A stretch of DNA of 64,000 nucleotides from Saccharothrix sp. NRRL B-16348 (GTDB lineage: Bacteria > Actinomycetota > Actinomycetes > Mycobacteriales > Pseudonocardiaceae): contig NZ_LGED01000211.1 in assembly GCF_001280085.1 (NCBI RefSeq), forward strand, positions 124,001 to 188,000. The letters run 5' to 3'. Below the pieces are notes generated by a model. The model was not told where the DNA came from. It ran no database searches and saw only the letters and a program-made list of their open reading frames with translations. The position numbers were made by a program, and so were the translations under genes. This document shows, in pieces, positions 46,468 to 55,994 of the stretch (position 1 is the first letter of the stretch; each line of letters begins with the position of its first letter).

Positions 46468-47268
46468 GTGCGTACCACCAGCAACCCCGCGTTCCGCAAC
46501 CTGCCGACCAGCGGCGGTGGCGGTAACTACGCAGGCTTCGGCCAGCCCTACGAGGCGCAGCAGTACGGCGGCTACCAGCCGGCGCCGCCGACCACCGGCG
46601 AGCGCCCGATCACGATCGACGACGTGGTGACCAAGACCGCGACGACCCTCGGTGTGGCGATCCTCACCGGGTTCGTGTCGGCGTGGCTGGTGCTCTCCCA
46701 GGCGGTTCAGCCGTTCGCGCTGATGCTGCCCGGCATGATCGTCGGCCTGGTCCTGGCCCTGATCATCATCTTCAAGAACAAGCCCAGCGGTCCGATGGTG
46801 CTCGCCTACTCGGCGGCGGAGGGCGTGTTCCTCGGCGCCATCACGGGCGTGTTCGAATCGATCTTCCCGGGCATCGCCTGGCAGGCGATCCTGGGCACGT
46901 TCGGCGTGTTCGGCGCGATGCTCGTGGTCTACAAGACGGGCGCGATCCGCGTCACGCCGCGCCTGACCAAGTGGATCATCGGCGCCACCGTCGGCGCGGT
47001 CGTGCTCATGCTCGGCAACCTGGTCATGGGCATGTTCGGCGTGAACATGGGCCTGCGTGACGGCGGCACCCTGGCGATCATCTTCAGCCTGGTGGTCATC
47101 GGCATCGCGGCGTTCAGCTTCCTGCTGGACTTCGAGGCGGCCAACGAGATGATCCGCGCCGCGATGCCGGCCAAGTACGCCTGGCTCGCCGCGTTCGGCC
47201 TGATGACGACGCTCGTCTGGCTGTACCTGGAGATCCTGCGCCTGCTGTCCTACTTCCAGAACGACTAG
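46468..47268 (+). CDS. Bax inhibitor-1/YccA family membrane protein
   Basis: A 266-residue integral membrane protein of the BI-1/YccA family, thought to modulate ion (calcium/proton) leak and protein quality control. The first 60 residues are a disordered Gly/Tyr/Pro-rich tail; about seven transmembrane segments follow from residue 75 (for example TLGVAILTGFVSAWLVLSQ). The motif EAANEMIRAAMPAKYAW is typical. The GTG at 46468 follows CAGGAGGACGAG; an in-frame start at 46324 would add 48 residues without similarity. It is divergent from the thioester protein and ends at a strong terminator. Confidence 0.9.
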   Translation: MRTTSNPAFRNLPTSGGGGNYAGFGQPYEAQQYGGYQPAPPTTGERPITIDDVVTKTATTLGVAILTGFVSAWLVLSQAVQPFALMLPGMIVGLVLALIIIFKNKPSGPMVLAYSAAEGVFLGAITGVFESIFPGIAWQAILGTFGVFGAMLVVYKTGAIRVTPRLTKWIIGATVGAVVLMLGNLVMGMFGVNMGLRDGGTLAIIFSLVVIGIAAFSFLLDFEAANEMIRAAMPAKYAWLAAFGLMTTLVWLYLEILRLLSYFQND

Positions 47269-47284
47269 CGCCACCCGCACGACT

Positions 47285-47320
47285 CGAAGGGCGCCCCAGC
47301 CTCGGCCGGGGCGCCCTTCG
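47285..47320 (+). terminator. Strong terminator after BI-1 gene
   Basis: Perfect 13-bp stem CGAAGGGCGCCCC / GGGGCGCCCTTCG with a 10-base loop, 16 bases after the stop codon. The 22-bp repeat array begins at the very next base. Confidence 0.85.
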
Positions 47321-47428
47321 CGCGTGTCGAACCCCCAGACCGCGAGAGTCCTACGTTCGCGTCGCGTGAGTCCTACGTTCAGAACGCGCGTGTCCTACGT
47401 TCAGAACACCTGAATTCAACGCTCAGAA
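47321..47428 (+). repeat. 22-bp tandem repeat array, copy 3 (five units)
   Basis: Five units: 47321-47340 (CGCGTGTCGAACCCCCAGAC), 47341, 47363, 47385 and 47407, the last four in exact 22-bp register. Middle units read GAGAGTCCTACGTTCGCGT, GTGAGTCCTACGTTCAGAA and GTGTCCTACGTTCAGAA; the last is TGAATTCAACGCTCAGAA. Same unit order as the copy at 6729. It starts directly at the foot of a terminator stem and ends 17 bases before the stop of the convergent gene. Confidence 0.87.
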
Positions 47429-47445
47429 CGCGCGCCGGCCGGTCG

Positions 47446-47658
47446 TCAGCCGCGCCAGGTGTGGTCGTCCTCCATCGCCGAACCGACCTTGACCAGGCAC
47501 GGCACGCACAACGCCCCACCCGGCGACCGCCGCACCAGCTCCGGCGGCACCGAGTGGGCGCAGGCCGCCTCGAAGTACGCCTCCGAGGCCTGTTCCACGG
47601 CGAACGCGTGGCACAGCCGGTCGTACCCGCTGTGCCACCACACGTAAGGCATCGTCAC
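47446..47658 (-). CDS. Small Cys/His-containing protein
   Basis: A 70-residue protein with cysteine and histidine pairs: DRLCHAFAVEQ, EAACAHSVPPE and GALCVPCLVKVG. The spacing suits a small zinc-binding fold. It has no membrane segment or signal peptide. I do not recognise the family. The gene is just downstream, on the minus strand, of the 22-bp repeat array end and convergent with the BI-1 gene. Typical codon use supports a real gene; function unknown. Confidence 0.65.
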   Translation of the reverse strand: MTMPYVWWHSGYDRLCHAFAVEQASEAYFEAACAHSVPPELVRRSPGGALCVPCLVKVGSAMEDDHTWRG

Positions 47659-47713
47659 CCCGACCTCCCCTACTCATAGGTAGGACGCCGGGTAACAGTA
47701 ACCGTGACGCGGT

Positions 47714-48934
47714 TCAGCTCAACCGTTCGATCACCATCGCCATGCCCTGGCCGCCGCCGACGCACATGGTCTCCAGGCCGAACTGCTTGTCGTGGAACTG
47801 CAGCGAGTTGATCAACGTCGTGGTGATCCGCGCCCCGGTCATCCCGAACGGGTGACCAACGGCGATCGCGCCGCCGTTGACGTTGAGCCGGTCCAGGTCG
47901 ATGCCCAGGTCCCGGTAGGACGGGATGACCTGCGCCGCGAACGCCTCGTTGATCTCCACCAGGTCGATGTCCGAGATCGACATCCCGGCCAGCGCGAGCG
48001 CCCGCTTCGACGCCTCGACCGGCCCGAGGCCCATGATCTCCGGCGACAACCCGGACACGCCGGTCGACACGATCCGCGCCAGCGGCGTGATGCCCAGCTC
48101 CTTCGCCTTCACGTCGCTCATGATCACGAGCGCCGCCGCGCCGTCGTTCAACGGGCAGCAGTTGCCCGCCGTCACCCGGCCGTCCGGCCGGAACACCGGC
48201 TTGAGCCCCGACACGCCCTCGATCGTCACGCCGGGCCGCGGGCCGTCGTCGGTCGACACGACCGTGCCGTCCGGCAGCGTCACGGGCGTGATCTCCCGCG
48301 CCCAGAAGCCGTTGGCGATGGCCTTCTCGGCGAGGTTCTGCGACCGCACGCCGAACTCGTCCATCTCCTGCCGCGTCACGCCCTTGGCCAGCGCCAGGTT
48401 CTCCGCCGTCTGCCCCATGGCGATGTAGACGTCGGGCACCTGCCCGGTCACCCGCGGGTCGACCCACTCCGACGCGCCGGACCCCGCCACGGCCGCCGTG
48501 CGCGCCTCCGCGTCGGCGAACGCCGGGTTGTGCGTGCCCGGCCACGAGTCGGACGACCCGCGCGCGAAGCTCGACACGGTCTCCACGCCGGCGCTGATGA
48601 ACACGTCGCCCTCGCCGGCCTTGATCGCGTGCAGCGCCATCCGGGTCGTCTGCACGCTCGACGCGCAGTAACGGGTCACCGTCGTGCCGGGCACGTTGTC
48701 GTACCCCGCCAGCACGGACACCACCCGGCCCATGTTGAAGCCCTGCTCGCCGCCGGGCAGGCCGCAGCCGAGCATGAGGTCGTCGATGTCGTTCGGGTCG
48801 AGCTGCGGCACCTTCGCCAGCGCGGCCTTGAGGACCTGCACGGTCAGGTCGTCGCCACGCACGTCCTTGAGCGAGCCCTTGCCCGCGCGCCCGATGGGCG
48901 ACCGGGCGGTGGAGACGATCACGGCCTCAGGCAT
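47714..48934 (-). CDS. Acetyl-CoA C-acyltransferase (thiolase)
   Basis: A 406-residue thiolase, which cleaves or forms the C-C bond of 3-oxoacyl-CoA in fatty-acid breakdown or acetoacetyl-CoA formation. The catalytic cysteine is Cys90 in TRYCASS. The His in EINEAFAAQ/VGHPFGMTGAR and the second Cys in CVGGGQG complete the active site. It starts at ATG 48934. Position before the SGNH and CBS genes matches fadA3 (Rv1074c) of M. tuberculosis. Chain-length preference is not evident. Confidence 0.93.
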   Translation of the reverse strand: MPEAVIVSTARSPIGRAGKGSLKDVRGDDLTVQVLKAALAKVPQLDPNDIDDLMLGCGLPGGEQGFNMGRVVSVLAGYDNVPGTTVTRYCASSVQTTRMALHAIKAGEGDVFISAGVETVSSFARGSSDSWPGTHNPAFADAEARTAAVAGSGASEWVDPRVTGQVPDVYIAMGQTAENLALAKGVTRQEMDEFGVRSQNLAEKAIANGFWAREITPVTLPDGTVVSTDDGPRPGVTIEGVSGLKPVFRPDGRVTAGNCCPLNDGAAALVIMSDVKAKELGITPLARIVSTGVSGLSPEIMGLGPVEASKRALALAGMSISDIDLVEINEAFAAQVIPSYRDLGIDLDRLNVNGGAIAVGHPFGMTGARITTTLINSLQFHDKQFGLETMCVGGGQGMAMVIERLS

Positions 48935-48990
48935 TACGGAACTCCTTTGTTTCGCCGCAACGTGTGACGTGCAGCCTAGTTAACGCCCGT

Positions 48991-49770
48991 TCAGCGCGGC
49001 CACCACTCGTGACGAAGGACGCCGCACAGCGGCGCCAGCAGGATCGACGTCGCCGCCTCGTACCCGGCCGCGCTCGGGTGGAACCGGTCCCGGCTGAAGT
49101 AGTCCACGTGCCGCGCCCGGAACTCCGCCGCGAGCAGGTCGCCCAACGCCACCGGCACGCCGCCCGCCCGTTCCACCTCGACCCGCTGCGCCCGCGCCAA
49201 CCGCCGCGACCACTCCCGCGCCACCGACCGCGCCGGCTCCGGGATCGGCCGCACCGTGCCCAGGTCAGGGCACGTGCCCACGACCACGCCGACCCCCGCC
49301 GCACGCAGCCGCCGCACCTGCGCGCCCAGCAGCACCGCCGACCCCGCGATCGACAACCGCGTCGTCACGTCGTTCCCGCCGATGATCACCAGCGCCACGT
49401 CCGGCGGGTCGGCCACCACCCGGTCCACCTGCGCCGCCAGGTCACGGGACGTGGAGCCGGAGATCGCGTACGTCTCCAGCCGCACGGGCACGCCCACCTC
49501 GTCGGCCAACCCGGTCGCCAGCACGACGCCCGGCAGCTCGGCCGGGTCGTCCACCCCGAGCCCGGCCGCCATCGAGTCACCCAGCACGGCGAACCGCACC
49601 GGCGTCCCGTCACCGTCCCCGTACACGCCGTCGGCGCGCAACGGCGGCGCGTCGGGCACCCCGATCACCACCCGCGCCCGCCGCGACTGCTCGCTGACCA
49701 GCCCGTACGCCACCCCGGTCAACCCGCCCAACGCCCCCGCGACCAGCGCGAGGAGCCGAAACCCCCGCAT
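48991..49770 (-). CDS. SGNH/GDSL hydrolase, membrane-anchored or secreted
   Basis: A 259-residue esterase of the SGNH family (Rv1075c type). The N-terminal hydrophobic segment (about 4-25) exports or anchors it. Block I holds the nucleophile Ser66 in VLGDSMAAG, block III Asn in IIGGNDVT, and block V Asp/His in DRFHPSAAGY. The mycobacterial homologue is a cell-envelope esterase. The ATG at 49770 has GGGGAGGG upstream on the minus strand; an upstream GTG at 49824 is less suitable. It is divergent from the cbs gene with about 100 bases between. Confidence 0.87.
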   Translation of the reverse strand: MRGFRLLALVAGALGGLTGVAYGLVSEQSRRARVVIGVPDAPPLRADGVYGDGDGTPVRFAVLGDSMAAGLGVDDPAELPGVVLATGLADEVGVPVRLETYAISGSTSRDLAAQVDRVVADPPDVALVIIGGNDVTTRLSIAGSAVLLGAQVRRLRAAGVGVVVGTCPDLGTVRPIPEPARSVAREWSRRLARAQRVEVERAGGVPVALGDLLAAEFRARHVDYFSRDRFHPSAAGYEAATSILLAPLCGVLRHEWWPR

Positions 49771-49868
49771 CGGACCCTCCCCTCTCCCGACGCCAATCGT
49801 CCACCCGGCCGAGCGCCGTGCCACCGATATACGCTCAGCGAGTCATCTCAAGAAGTGGAAGGTCCGTC

Positions 49869-51239
49869 GTGGAGTACGTCGAGAGCGTCGTAGACCTGGT
49901 CGGCAACACACCGCTGGTGAAGCTGAACGCGGTGGCCGAGGGCCGCCGACCGCTCATCCTCGCCAAGGTCGAGTACCTCAACCCCGGCGGCAGCGTGAAG
50001 GACCGCATCGCGCTGCGCATGGTCGAGGCGGCCGAGCGCAGCGGCGAGCTCAGGCCCGGCGGCACGATCGTCGAGCCCACCTCCGGCAACACCGGCGTCG
50101 GCCTGGCGCTCGTCGCCCAGCGCAAGGGCTACAAGTGCGTCTTCGTCTGCCCGGACAAGGTCAGCGTCGACAAGCGCAACGTGCTCAAGGCCTACGGCGC
50201 CGAGGTCGTGGTGTGCCCGACCGCGGTCGCGCCGGAGCACCCCGACTCCTACTACAACGTCTCCGACCGCCTGGTCGCCGAGATCCCCGGCGCCTGGAAG
50301 CCCAACCAGTACGCCAACCCGGAGAACCCGGCCAGCCACTACCACGGCACCGGTCCGGAGGTGTGGCGGCAGACCGAGGGCAGGGTCACGCACTTCGTCG
50401 CGGGCGTCGGCACCGGCGGCACGATCTCGGGCACGGGCAAGTACCTCAAGGAGGTCTCCGGGGGCCGGGTCAAGGTCATCGGCGCGGACCCCGAGGGCTC
50501 GGTCTACTCCGGCGGCACCGGCCGGCCGTACCTGGTCGAGGGCGTCGGCGAGGACTTCTGGCCGGACGCCTACGACCGCGACGTGTGCGACCAGATCGTG
50601 GCCGTGAGCGACAGCGACTCGTTCGAGATCACCCGGCGGCTGGCCCGCGAGGAGGGGCTGCTCGTCGGCGGCTCGTGCGGCATGGCCGTCGCGGCGGCGT
50701 TGCGGGTCGCCGACACCGCGGGCCCGGACGACGTGATCGTGGTGCTGCTGCCCGACGGCGGGCGCGGCTACCTGTCGAGCGTGTTCAACGACAAGTGGAT
50801 GGCGCAGTACGGCTTCCTGTCGCCCGACACGTCCGGCGCGACGGTCGGCGACGTGCTGCGGCGCAAGGACGGCACGGTGCCCGACCTCGTGCACGGCCAT
50901 CCGAATGAGACGGTCGCCGAGGCGGTCGCGATCATGCGCGAGTACGGCGTCTCGCAGATGCCGGTCGTCAACGCCGAGCCGCCGGTGATGGCCGCCGAGG
51001 TGGCGGGCGCCGTCAACGAGCGCGACCTGCTCGACGCGCTGTTCACCGGCAAGGCGCAGCTGACCGACCGGCTCGACCGGCACATGTCGTTGAAGCTGCC
51101 CACGATCGGCGCGGGCGAGTCGATCAGCTCCGCCATGGCGGCACTGTCCTCAGCGGACGGTGCGCTGGTGCTGGAGGACGGCAAGCCGGCCGGAGTCGTC
51201 ACCCGGCAGGACATCCTGGGTTTCCTCGCCGGTCGCTGA
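49869..51239 (+). CDS. cbs: Cystathionine beta-synthase
   Basis: A 456-residue PLP enzyme that condenses serine and homocysteine to cystathionine, first step of transsulfuration. The PLP lysine is Lys44 in NPGGSVKDR; EPTSGNTGVGLAL and the glycine-rich GVGTGGTISGTGKYL hold the substrate and cofactor phosphate. Two CBS domains (about 335-395 and 400-456, e.g. VAEAVAIMREYGVSQMPVV) form the regulatory Bateman module. The GTG at 49869 has GGAAGG upstream; a start at 49818 is less likely. With metB (52596) it forms a complete pathway, as in Rv1077/Rv1079. Confidence 0.95.
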   Translation: MEYVESVVDLVGNTPLVKLNAVAEGRRPLILAKVEYLNPGGSVKDRIALRMVEAAERSGELRPGGTIVEPTSGNTGVGLALVAQRKGYKCVFVCPDKVSVDKRNVLKAYGAEVVVCPTAVAPEHPDSYYNVSDRLVAEIPGAWKPNQYANPENPASHYHGTGPEVWRQTEGRVTHFVAGVGTGGTISGTGKYLKEVSGGRVKVIGADPEGSVYSGGTGRPYLVEGVGEDFWPDAYDRDVCDQIVAVSDSDSFEITRRLAREEGLLVGGSCGMAVAAALRVADTAGPDDVIVVLLPDGGRGYLSSVFNDKWMAQYGFLSPDTSGATVGDVLRRKDGTVPDLVHGHPNETVAEAVAIMREYGVSQMPVVNAEPPVMAAEVAGAVNERDLLDALFTGKAQLTDRLDRHMSLKLPTIGAGESISSAMAALSSADGALVLEDGKPAGVVTRQDILGFLAGR

Positions 51240-51411
51240 ACGGTCGCCGACCGGCCGTCGATCCGCTGTCGATCCGCTGTCGACGTGTCCCGATCCTCAT
51301 CGCGGATCGGGACAGGTTGACCGGTTGCGCGTGGTTGCGGCGACGTCATCCGCTAGCGTTGGCCACCGACTCATACACCTACGGCCCGTGCCAAGGGGGT
51401 TGGAAACTCCG

Positions 51412-52509
51412 ATGAACGCTCCGCAGCCGCCAGGAAACCAGCAGTTCGGCGGTCAAAACCAGCAGGAGCAGGGGCAGGGTGCCCAGCCCCCGAACGCCGA
51501 CGCGACGCAGGTCGTGCCGAGCGGCGGCCAGCCCCCTGCTTTCCCGCCGCCGGAGGCGACCCAGGTCGTGCCCTCCGGACCGCAGCAGTCCCAGCCGAAC
51601 CCGGACGCGACCCAGGTCGTGCCGCCGGGGGCGCCGCAGCAGCCCGGCTCGAACCCGTACGGCCAGCCGGCCCAGCAGCAGTACCCCGGCTCCGGCGCGT
51701 TCCCGGCCCAGCAGCCGCCGCCCGGGTACGGCCAGCAGCCGCCCGCCCAGTACGGCCAGCAGCCGTACGGGCAGCAGCCGCAGGCCAACCCGTATGGCCA
51801 GCAGCAGCCGCAGCAGCCCGCCTACGGCCAGCAGCCGCAGCAGCCGAATCCGTACGGCCAGGCGCCCGCGTCGAACCCGTACGGCCAGCCGCAGCAGCAA
51901 CAGCAGCAGGCATGGGGTGCGCAGCCCGCGTACGCCGCGCAGGCCGCTTACGGTGCGCCCACAGGCGGTTACGCCGAGTGGGGCAGCCGCGCGGTCGGCT
52001 TCCTGATCGACTACTTCGCGCCCGGCCTCGTCGTCGGCATCCTGGCCGGCATCGGCGCGGCCACCGGTGACCCGACGATCTCCTTGATCCTCAGCGGCGT
52101 TGGCTACCTGGCGCTGCTGGGCTTCATGATCTACAACTCCTGGTACCTGGCGGGCACCACCGGCCAGTCGATGGGCAAGAAGATCGCGAAGATCAAGCTC
52201 ATCAAGGAGGAGACGGGGCAGCCGATCGGCTTCGGCAACGCCTTCGTGCGGCACCTGTGCCACTTCGTCGACTCCCTGCCCTGCTACGCGGGCTGGTTCG
52301 CGCCGCTGTGGGAGGCCAAGAACCAGACGTGGGCCGACAAGATCATGGGCACCGTCGTGGTCAACGTCGCCGATGGCGGTGCCGCCGCCGGCTACCCGGC
52401 CGGCTACGGCCAGCAGCAGGCCAACCCGTACGGCCAGGCGCCCGCGTCGAACCCGTACGGCCAGCAGCAGCAGAACCCGTACGGCCAGCAGCCGCCGCAG
52501 CAGTGGTGA
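51412..52509 (+). CDS. Proline/glutamine-rich RDD family membrane protein (Pra-like)
   Basis: A 365-residue protein homologous in position to Pra (Rv1078). The first 180 residues are disordered, with three DATQVVPxG-type repeats (residues about 24-70) and many NPYGQ/YGQQ repeats. An RDD domain with three to four membrane segments follows (about 185-315; GSRAVGFLIDYFAPG and GQSMGKKIAKIKLI). The C-terminal tail repeats NPYGQQ. The function is unknown; the repeated TQVV threonines may be kinase or FHA-domain sites. The ATG at 51412 is used; the frame extends upstream without similarity. Confidence 0.85.
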   Translation: MNAPQPPGNQQFGGQNQQEQGQGAQPPNADATQVVPSGGQPPAFPPPEATQVVPSGPQQSQPNPDATQVVPPGAPQQPGSNPYGQPAQQQYPGSGAFPAQQPPPGYGQQPPAQYGQQPYGQQPQANPYGQQQPQQPAYGQQPQQPNPYGQAPASNPYGQPQQQQQQAWGAQPAYAAQAAYGAPTGGYAEWGSRAVGFLIDYFAPGLVVGILAGIGAATGDPTISLILSGVGYLALLGFMIYNSWYLAGTTGQSMGKKIAKIKLIKEETGQPIGFGNAFVRHLCHFVDSLPCYAGWFAPLWEAKNQTWADKIMGTVVVNVADGGAAAGYPAGYGQQQANPYGQAPASNPYGQQQQNPYGQQPPQQW

Positions 52510-52533
52510 CTTAGGTCGGACACCGATTCACCC

Positions 52534-52574
52534 AACCGCCCGTCGGCCTTCCGGTCGACGGGCGGTTGCTTTTT
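52534..52574 (+). terminator. Intrinsic terminator after RDD gene
   Basis: A 12-bp perfect stem AACCGCCCGTCG / CGACGGGCGGTT followed by GCTTTTTC, a true T-tract. This is one of the few classic Rho-independent terminators in the window. It ends 22 bases before the metB start. Confidence 0.9.
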
Positions 52575-52595
52575 CGGCCGCCGTACCCTAGAGGC

Positions 52596-53747
52596 ATGAC
52601 GGACACCGGCCACTACGGTTTCGCGACCAGGGCTATCCACGCCGGGCAGGACCCCGACCCGACCACGGGCTCGGTCATCGTGCCGATCCACGCCACCTCC
52701 ACCTACGCGCAGGACGGCGTGGGAGGTCTGCGCGGCGGGTTCGAGTACTCCCGCACCGGCAACCCGACCCGTGCCGCGCTGGAGGAGTGCCTGGCGGCGC
52801 TCGAAGGCGGGCGGCACGCGCGCGCGTTCGCCTCCGGCATGGGCGCGACCGACACGGCCCTGCGCGCCATGTGCCGTCCCGGCGACCACGTCGTCATCCC
52901 GAACGACGCGTACGGCGGCACGTTCCGGCTGATCGACAAGGTGCTGTCGCACTGGGGCGTCGAGCACACGCCCGCGCCGCTGTCCGACGTCGACGCGGTG
53001 CGTGCCGCGATCCGGCCGAACACCAAGGTCGTCTGGATCGAGACGCCGACCAACCCGTTGCTCAACATCGCCGACATCGCGCTGCTCGCGCAGGTGGCGC
53101 ACTCGGCGGGCGCGCTGCTCGTGGTGGACAACACGTTCGCCTCGCCGTACCTGCAGAGCCCGCTGGAGCTGGGCGCGGACGTCGTGCTGCACTCGACCAC
53201 CAAGTACGTCGGCGGGCACTCGGACGTCATCGGCGGGGCGTTGATCACGTCGGACGACGAGCTCGACGCGCAGTTCGGGTTCCTGCAGAACGGCGCGGGC
53301 GCGGTGCCGGGCCCGTTCGACGCGTGGTTGACGTTGCGCGGCATCAAGACGCTCGAAGTGCGCATGGAGAAGCACTCGGACAACGCCGAGAAGGTCGTCG
53401 AGGCGCTGGTCCGGCACCCGAAGGTGACGCACGTCTACTACCCGGGCCTGCCCGAGCACCCCGGCCACGAGATCGCGGCGAAGCAGATGCGCCGGTTCGG
53501 CGGGATGATCTCGTTCACCGTGACGGGCGGTGAGGAGGCGGCGCTGCGCGTGTGCGCCCGCACCAAGCTCTTCACCCTGGCCGAGTCGCTCGGCGGCGTC
53601 GAGTCCCTGATCGAGCACCCGGGCCGCATGACCCACGCCAGCACCGCCGGCTCGCTCCTCGAGGTCCCGGCCGACCTGATCCGCCTCTCCGTGGGCATCG
53701 AATCGGCCGACGACCTGATCACCGACCTCCTGACCGCCCTCGACTAA
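52596..53747 (+). CDS. metB: Cystathionine gamma-synthase (or gamma-lyase)
   Basis: A 383-residue PLP enzyme of the Cys/Met metabolism family. PLP lysine is Lys203 in STTKYVGGHSD, and FEYSRTGNPT and VPIHATSTYAQDG are standard motifs near the N-terminus. In the synthase direction it joins O-succinylhomoserine and cysteine; the lyase direction breaks cystathionine to cysteine. Adjacency to cbs supports reverse transsulfuration. The ATG at 52596 sits just after the upstream terminator; a TTG at 52566 would overlap it and is not used. Confidence 0.93.
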   Translation: MTDTGHYGFATRAIHAGQDPDPTTGSVIVPIHATSTYAQDGVGGLRGGFEYSRTGNPTRAALEECLAALEGGRHARAFASGMGATDTALRAMCRPGDHVVIPNDAYGGTFRLIDKVLSHWGVEHTPAPLSDVDAVRAAIRPNTKVVWIETPTNPLLNIADIALLAQVAHSAGALLVVDNTFASPYLQSPLELGADVVLHSTTKYVGGHSDVIGGALITSDDELDAQFGFLQNGAGAVPGPFDAWLTLRGIKTLEVRMEKHSDNAEKVVEALVRHPKVTHVYYPGLPEHPGHEIAAKQMRRFGGMISFTVTGGEEAALRVCARTKLFTLAESLGGVESLIEHPGRMTHASTAGSLLEVPADLIRLSVGIESADDLITDLLTALD

Positions 53748-53750
53748 CCC

Positions 53751-54031
53751 CGCGTGTCGAACCTCCAGGTCGCGCGTGTCGAACCTTCGCGTCCCGCGTG
53801 TCCTACGTTCAGAACGCGCGTGTCCTACGTTCAGGACACGTGAGTTCAACGCTCAGAACACCCGAACCCCGCGCTCAGCCACCACGGGCGCGGGGTTCGC
53901 GCTGTTCTGAACGTTCAACTCGGGTGTTCCGAACGTAGGACACGCCTGTTCCGAACGTAGGACACGCGGGACTTGAAGGTTCGACACGCGGGACGCGAGC
54001 GTTCGACACGCGGGACGTGAAGGTTCGACTC
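53751..54031. repeat. 22-bp repeat family, inverted copy 4 around a terminator
   Basis: Left arm 53751-53860 reads plus: GTGTCGAACCTCCAG, GTGTCGAACCTTCGCG, two GTGTCCTACGTTCAG units, then GTGAGTTCAACGCTCAGAAC. The terminator hairpin sits at the centre. The right arm 53902-54031 reads the same order on the minus strand: GAACGTTCAACTCGGG, two GAACGTAGGACACG units, then three TTCGACACGCGGGACG-type units. This is the largest copy and the most symmetrical, between two convergent genes, so both transcripts meet the array in the same orientation. Confidence 0.87.
53863..53899. terminator. Bidirectional terminator in the centre of repeat copy 4
   Basis: Perfect 12-bp stem CGAACCCCGCGC / GCGCGGGGTTCG with a 13-base loop, between metB and the convergent DUF2277 gene. 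Confidence 0.8.
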
Positions 54032-54036
54032 GCCGG

Positions 54037-54309
54037 TCAGCGGGGGCCGAAGCGCAAGGCGGAGCGTTCCTTCGCCTTGGCGGCCTCGACCTCGCGGTCA
54101 CGGGGCGGAGCCTGCGTGACCAGCGATTCGAGCAGGACGCGGGTGGCCTCGGCCACCGCCTCGACGGCCGCGTCGAACGCCGCCTGGTTCGCCGCCGACG
54201 GCCGCGTCGACCCGCTCACCTTGCGCACGTACTGAACGGCCGCCGCATGGACCTCGTCCTCGGTGGCGGGCGGTTCGAAGTTGTGGAGCACCCTGATGTT
54301 GCGACACAT
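54037..54309 (-). CDS. DUF2277 family protein
   Basis: A 90-residue protein starting MCRNIRVLHNFEPPATEDEV, the diagnostic N-terminus of DUF2277, with helix AAAVQYVRKVSGSTRPSAAN and a final basic tail. It is soluble and found widely in bacteria; function unknown. The Met start at 54309 is preferred over one six codons upstream because DUF2277 proteins begin with MCRNI. The stop is six bases from the repeat array. Confidence 0.87.
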   Translation of the reverse strand: MCRNIRVLHNFEPPATEDEVHAAAVQYVRKVSGSTRPSAANQAAFDAAVEAVAEATRVLLESLVTQAPPRDREVEAAKAKERSALRFGPR

Positions 54310-54340
54310 GGGTCCACTATCGCCCAAACGCCCGCGAACG

Positions 54341-54571
54341 TCAGGGCTTCACGTCGTACCGGGCGTTCTCCACCCGCGGCACGGCGGGCAGGTCGTGCCC
54401 GTCCACGCACCCGCCGACGAACTCCACCACACCGTCGCGCTCCACGAACCGGCCGGAGTCCGCGCACCCCGCGTGGGCCACGGTGAAGAACGCCGCGCCG
54501 GTCAACGCCATGGCCGTGACCACCGCGCCGACGAGCGGGAGCACCGCGGTGACCCGTGCCGCGAGCGCCAT
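54341..54571 (-). CDS. Small exported or membrane-anchored hypothetical protein
   Basis: A 76-residue protein with a hydrophobic segment (about 5-30) and a short extracytoplasmic part containing two cysteines (HAGCADSG and GGCVDG) that could form a disulfide. I do not recognise it. A 31-base gap separates it from the DUF2277 gene on the same strand, so the two may be co-transcribed. Start ATG 54571 has a CTGGAGGGTGG stretch upstream on the minus strand. Confidence 0.65.
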   Translation of the reverse strand: MALAARVTAVLPLVGAVVTAMALTGAAFFTVAHAGCADSGRFVERDGVVEFVGGCVDGHDLPAVPRVENARYDVKP

Positions 54572-54688
54572 GCCACCCTCCAGGTGAATGCTGTGTGAGC
54601 TGACCCCGCACCGAGAGTACCGGTCCCGGCGCGTGCGGTACGGGCATCGTCAGCGTTCCGACAGAATCCCACAACTTCCGACGCGAAA

Positions 54689-54716
54689 GGGCCGGTCCGG
54701 GTATCCGGACCGGCCC
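54689..54716 (-). terminator. Terminator of hppD
   Basis: A 12-bp perfect stem GGGCCGGTCCGG / CCGGACCGGCCC with a four-base GTAT loop, 53 bases beyond the hppD stop on the minus strand. The minus-strand transcript continues with TTTC. Confidence 0.85.
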
Positions 54717-54769
54717 CCGCACAACGCGAGACGCCGCCCGACGGTTCCCGCCGGGGCGAAGCCGAGGAA

Positions 54770-55954
<1,185 letters not shown>

Positions 55955-55994
55955 TCACAGGATGTGCGCGCTGGTCAGGGTGAGCAACAGTACG

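Noticed and set aside
49771..49868. SAM riboswitch upstream of cbs
   Set aside because: The 98-base gap is too short and shows no conserved SAM-I/II/IV core; only a ribosome binding site is visible.
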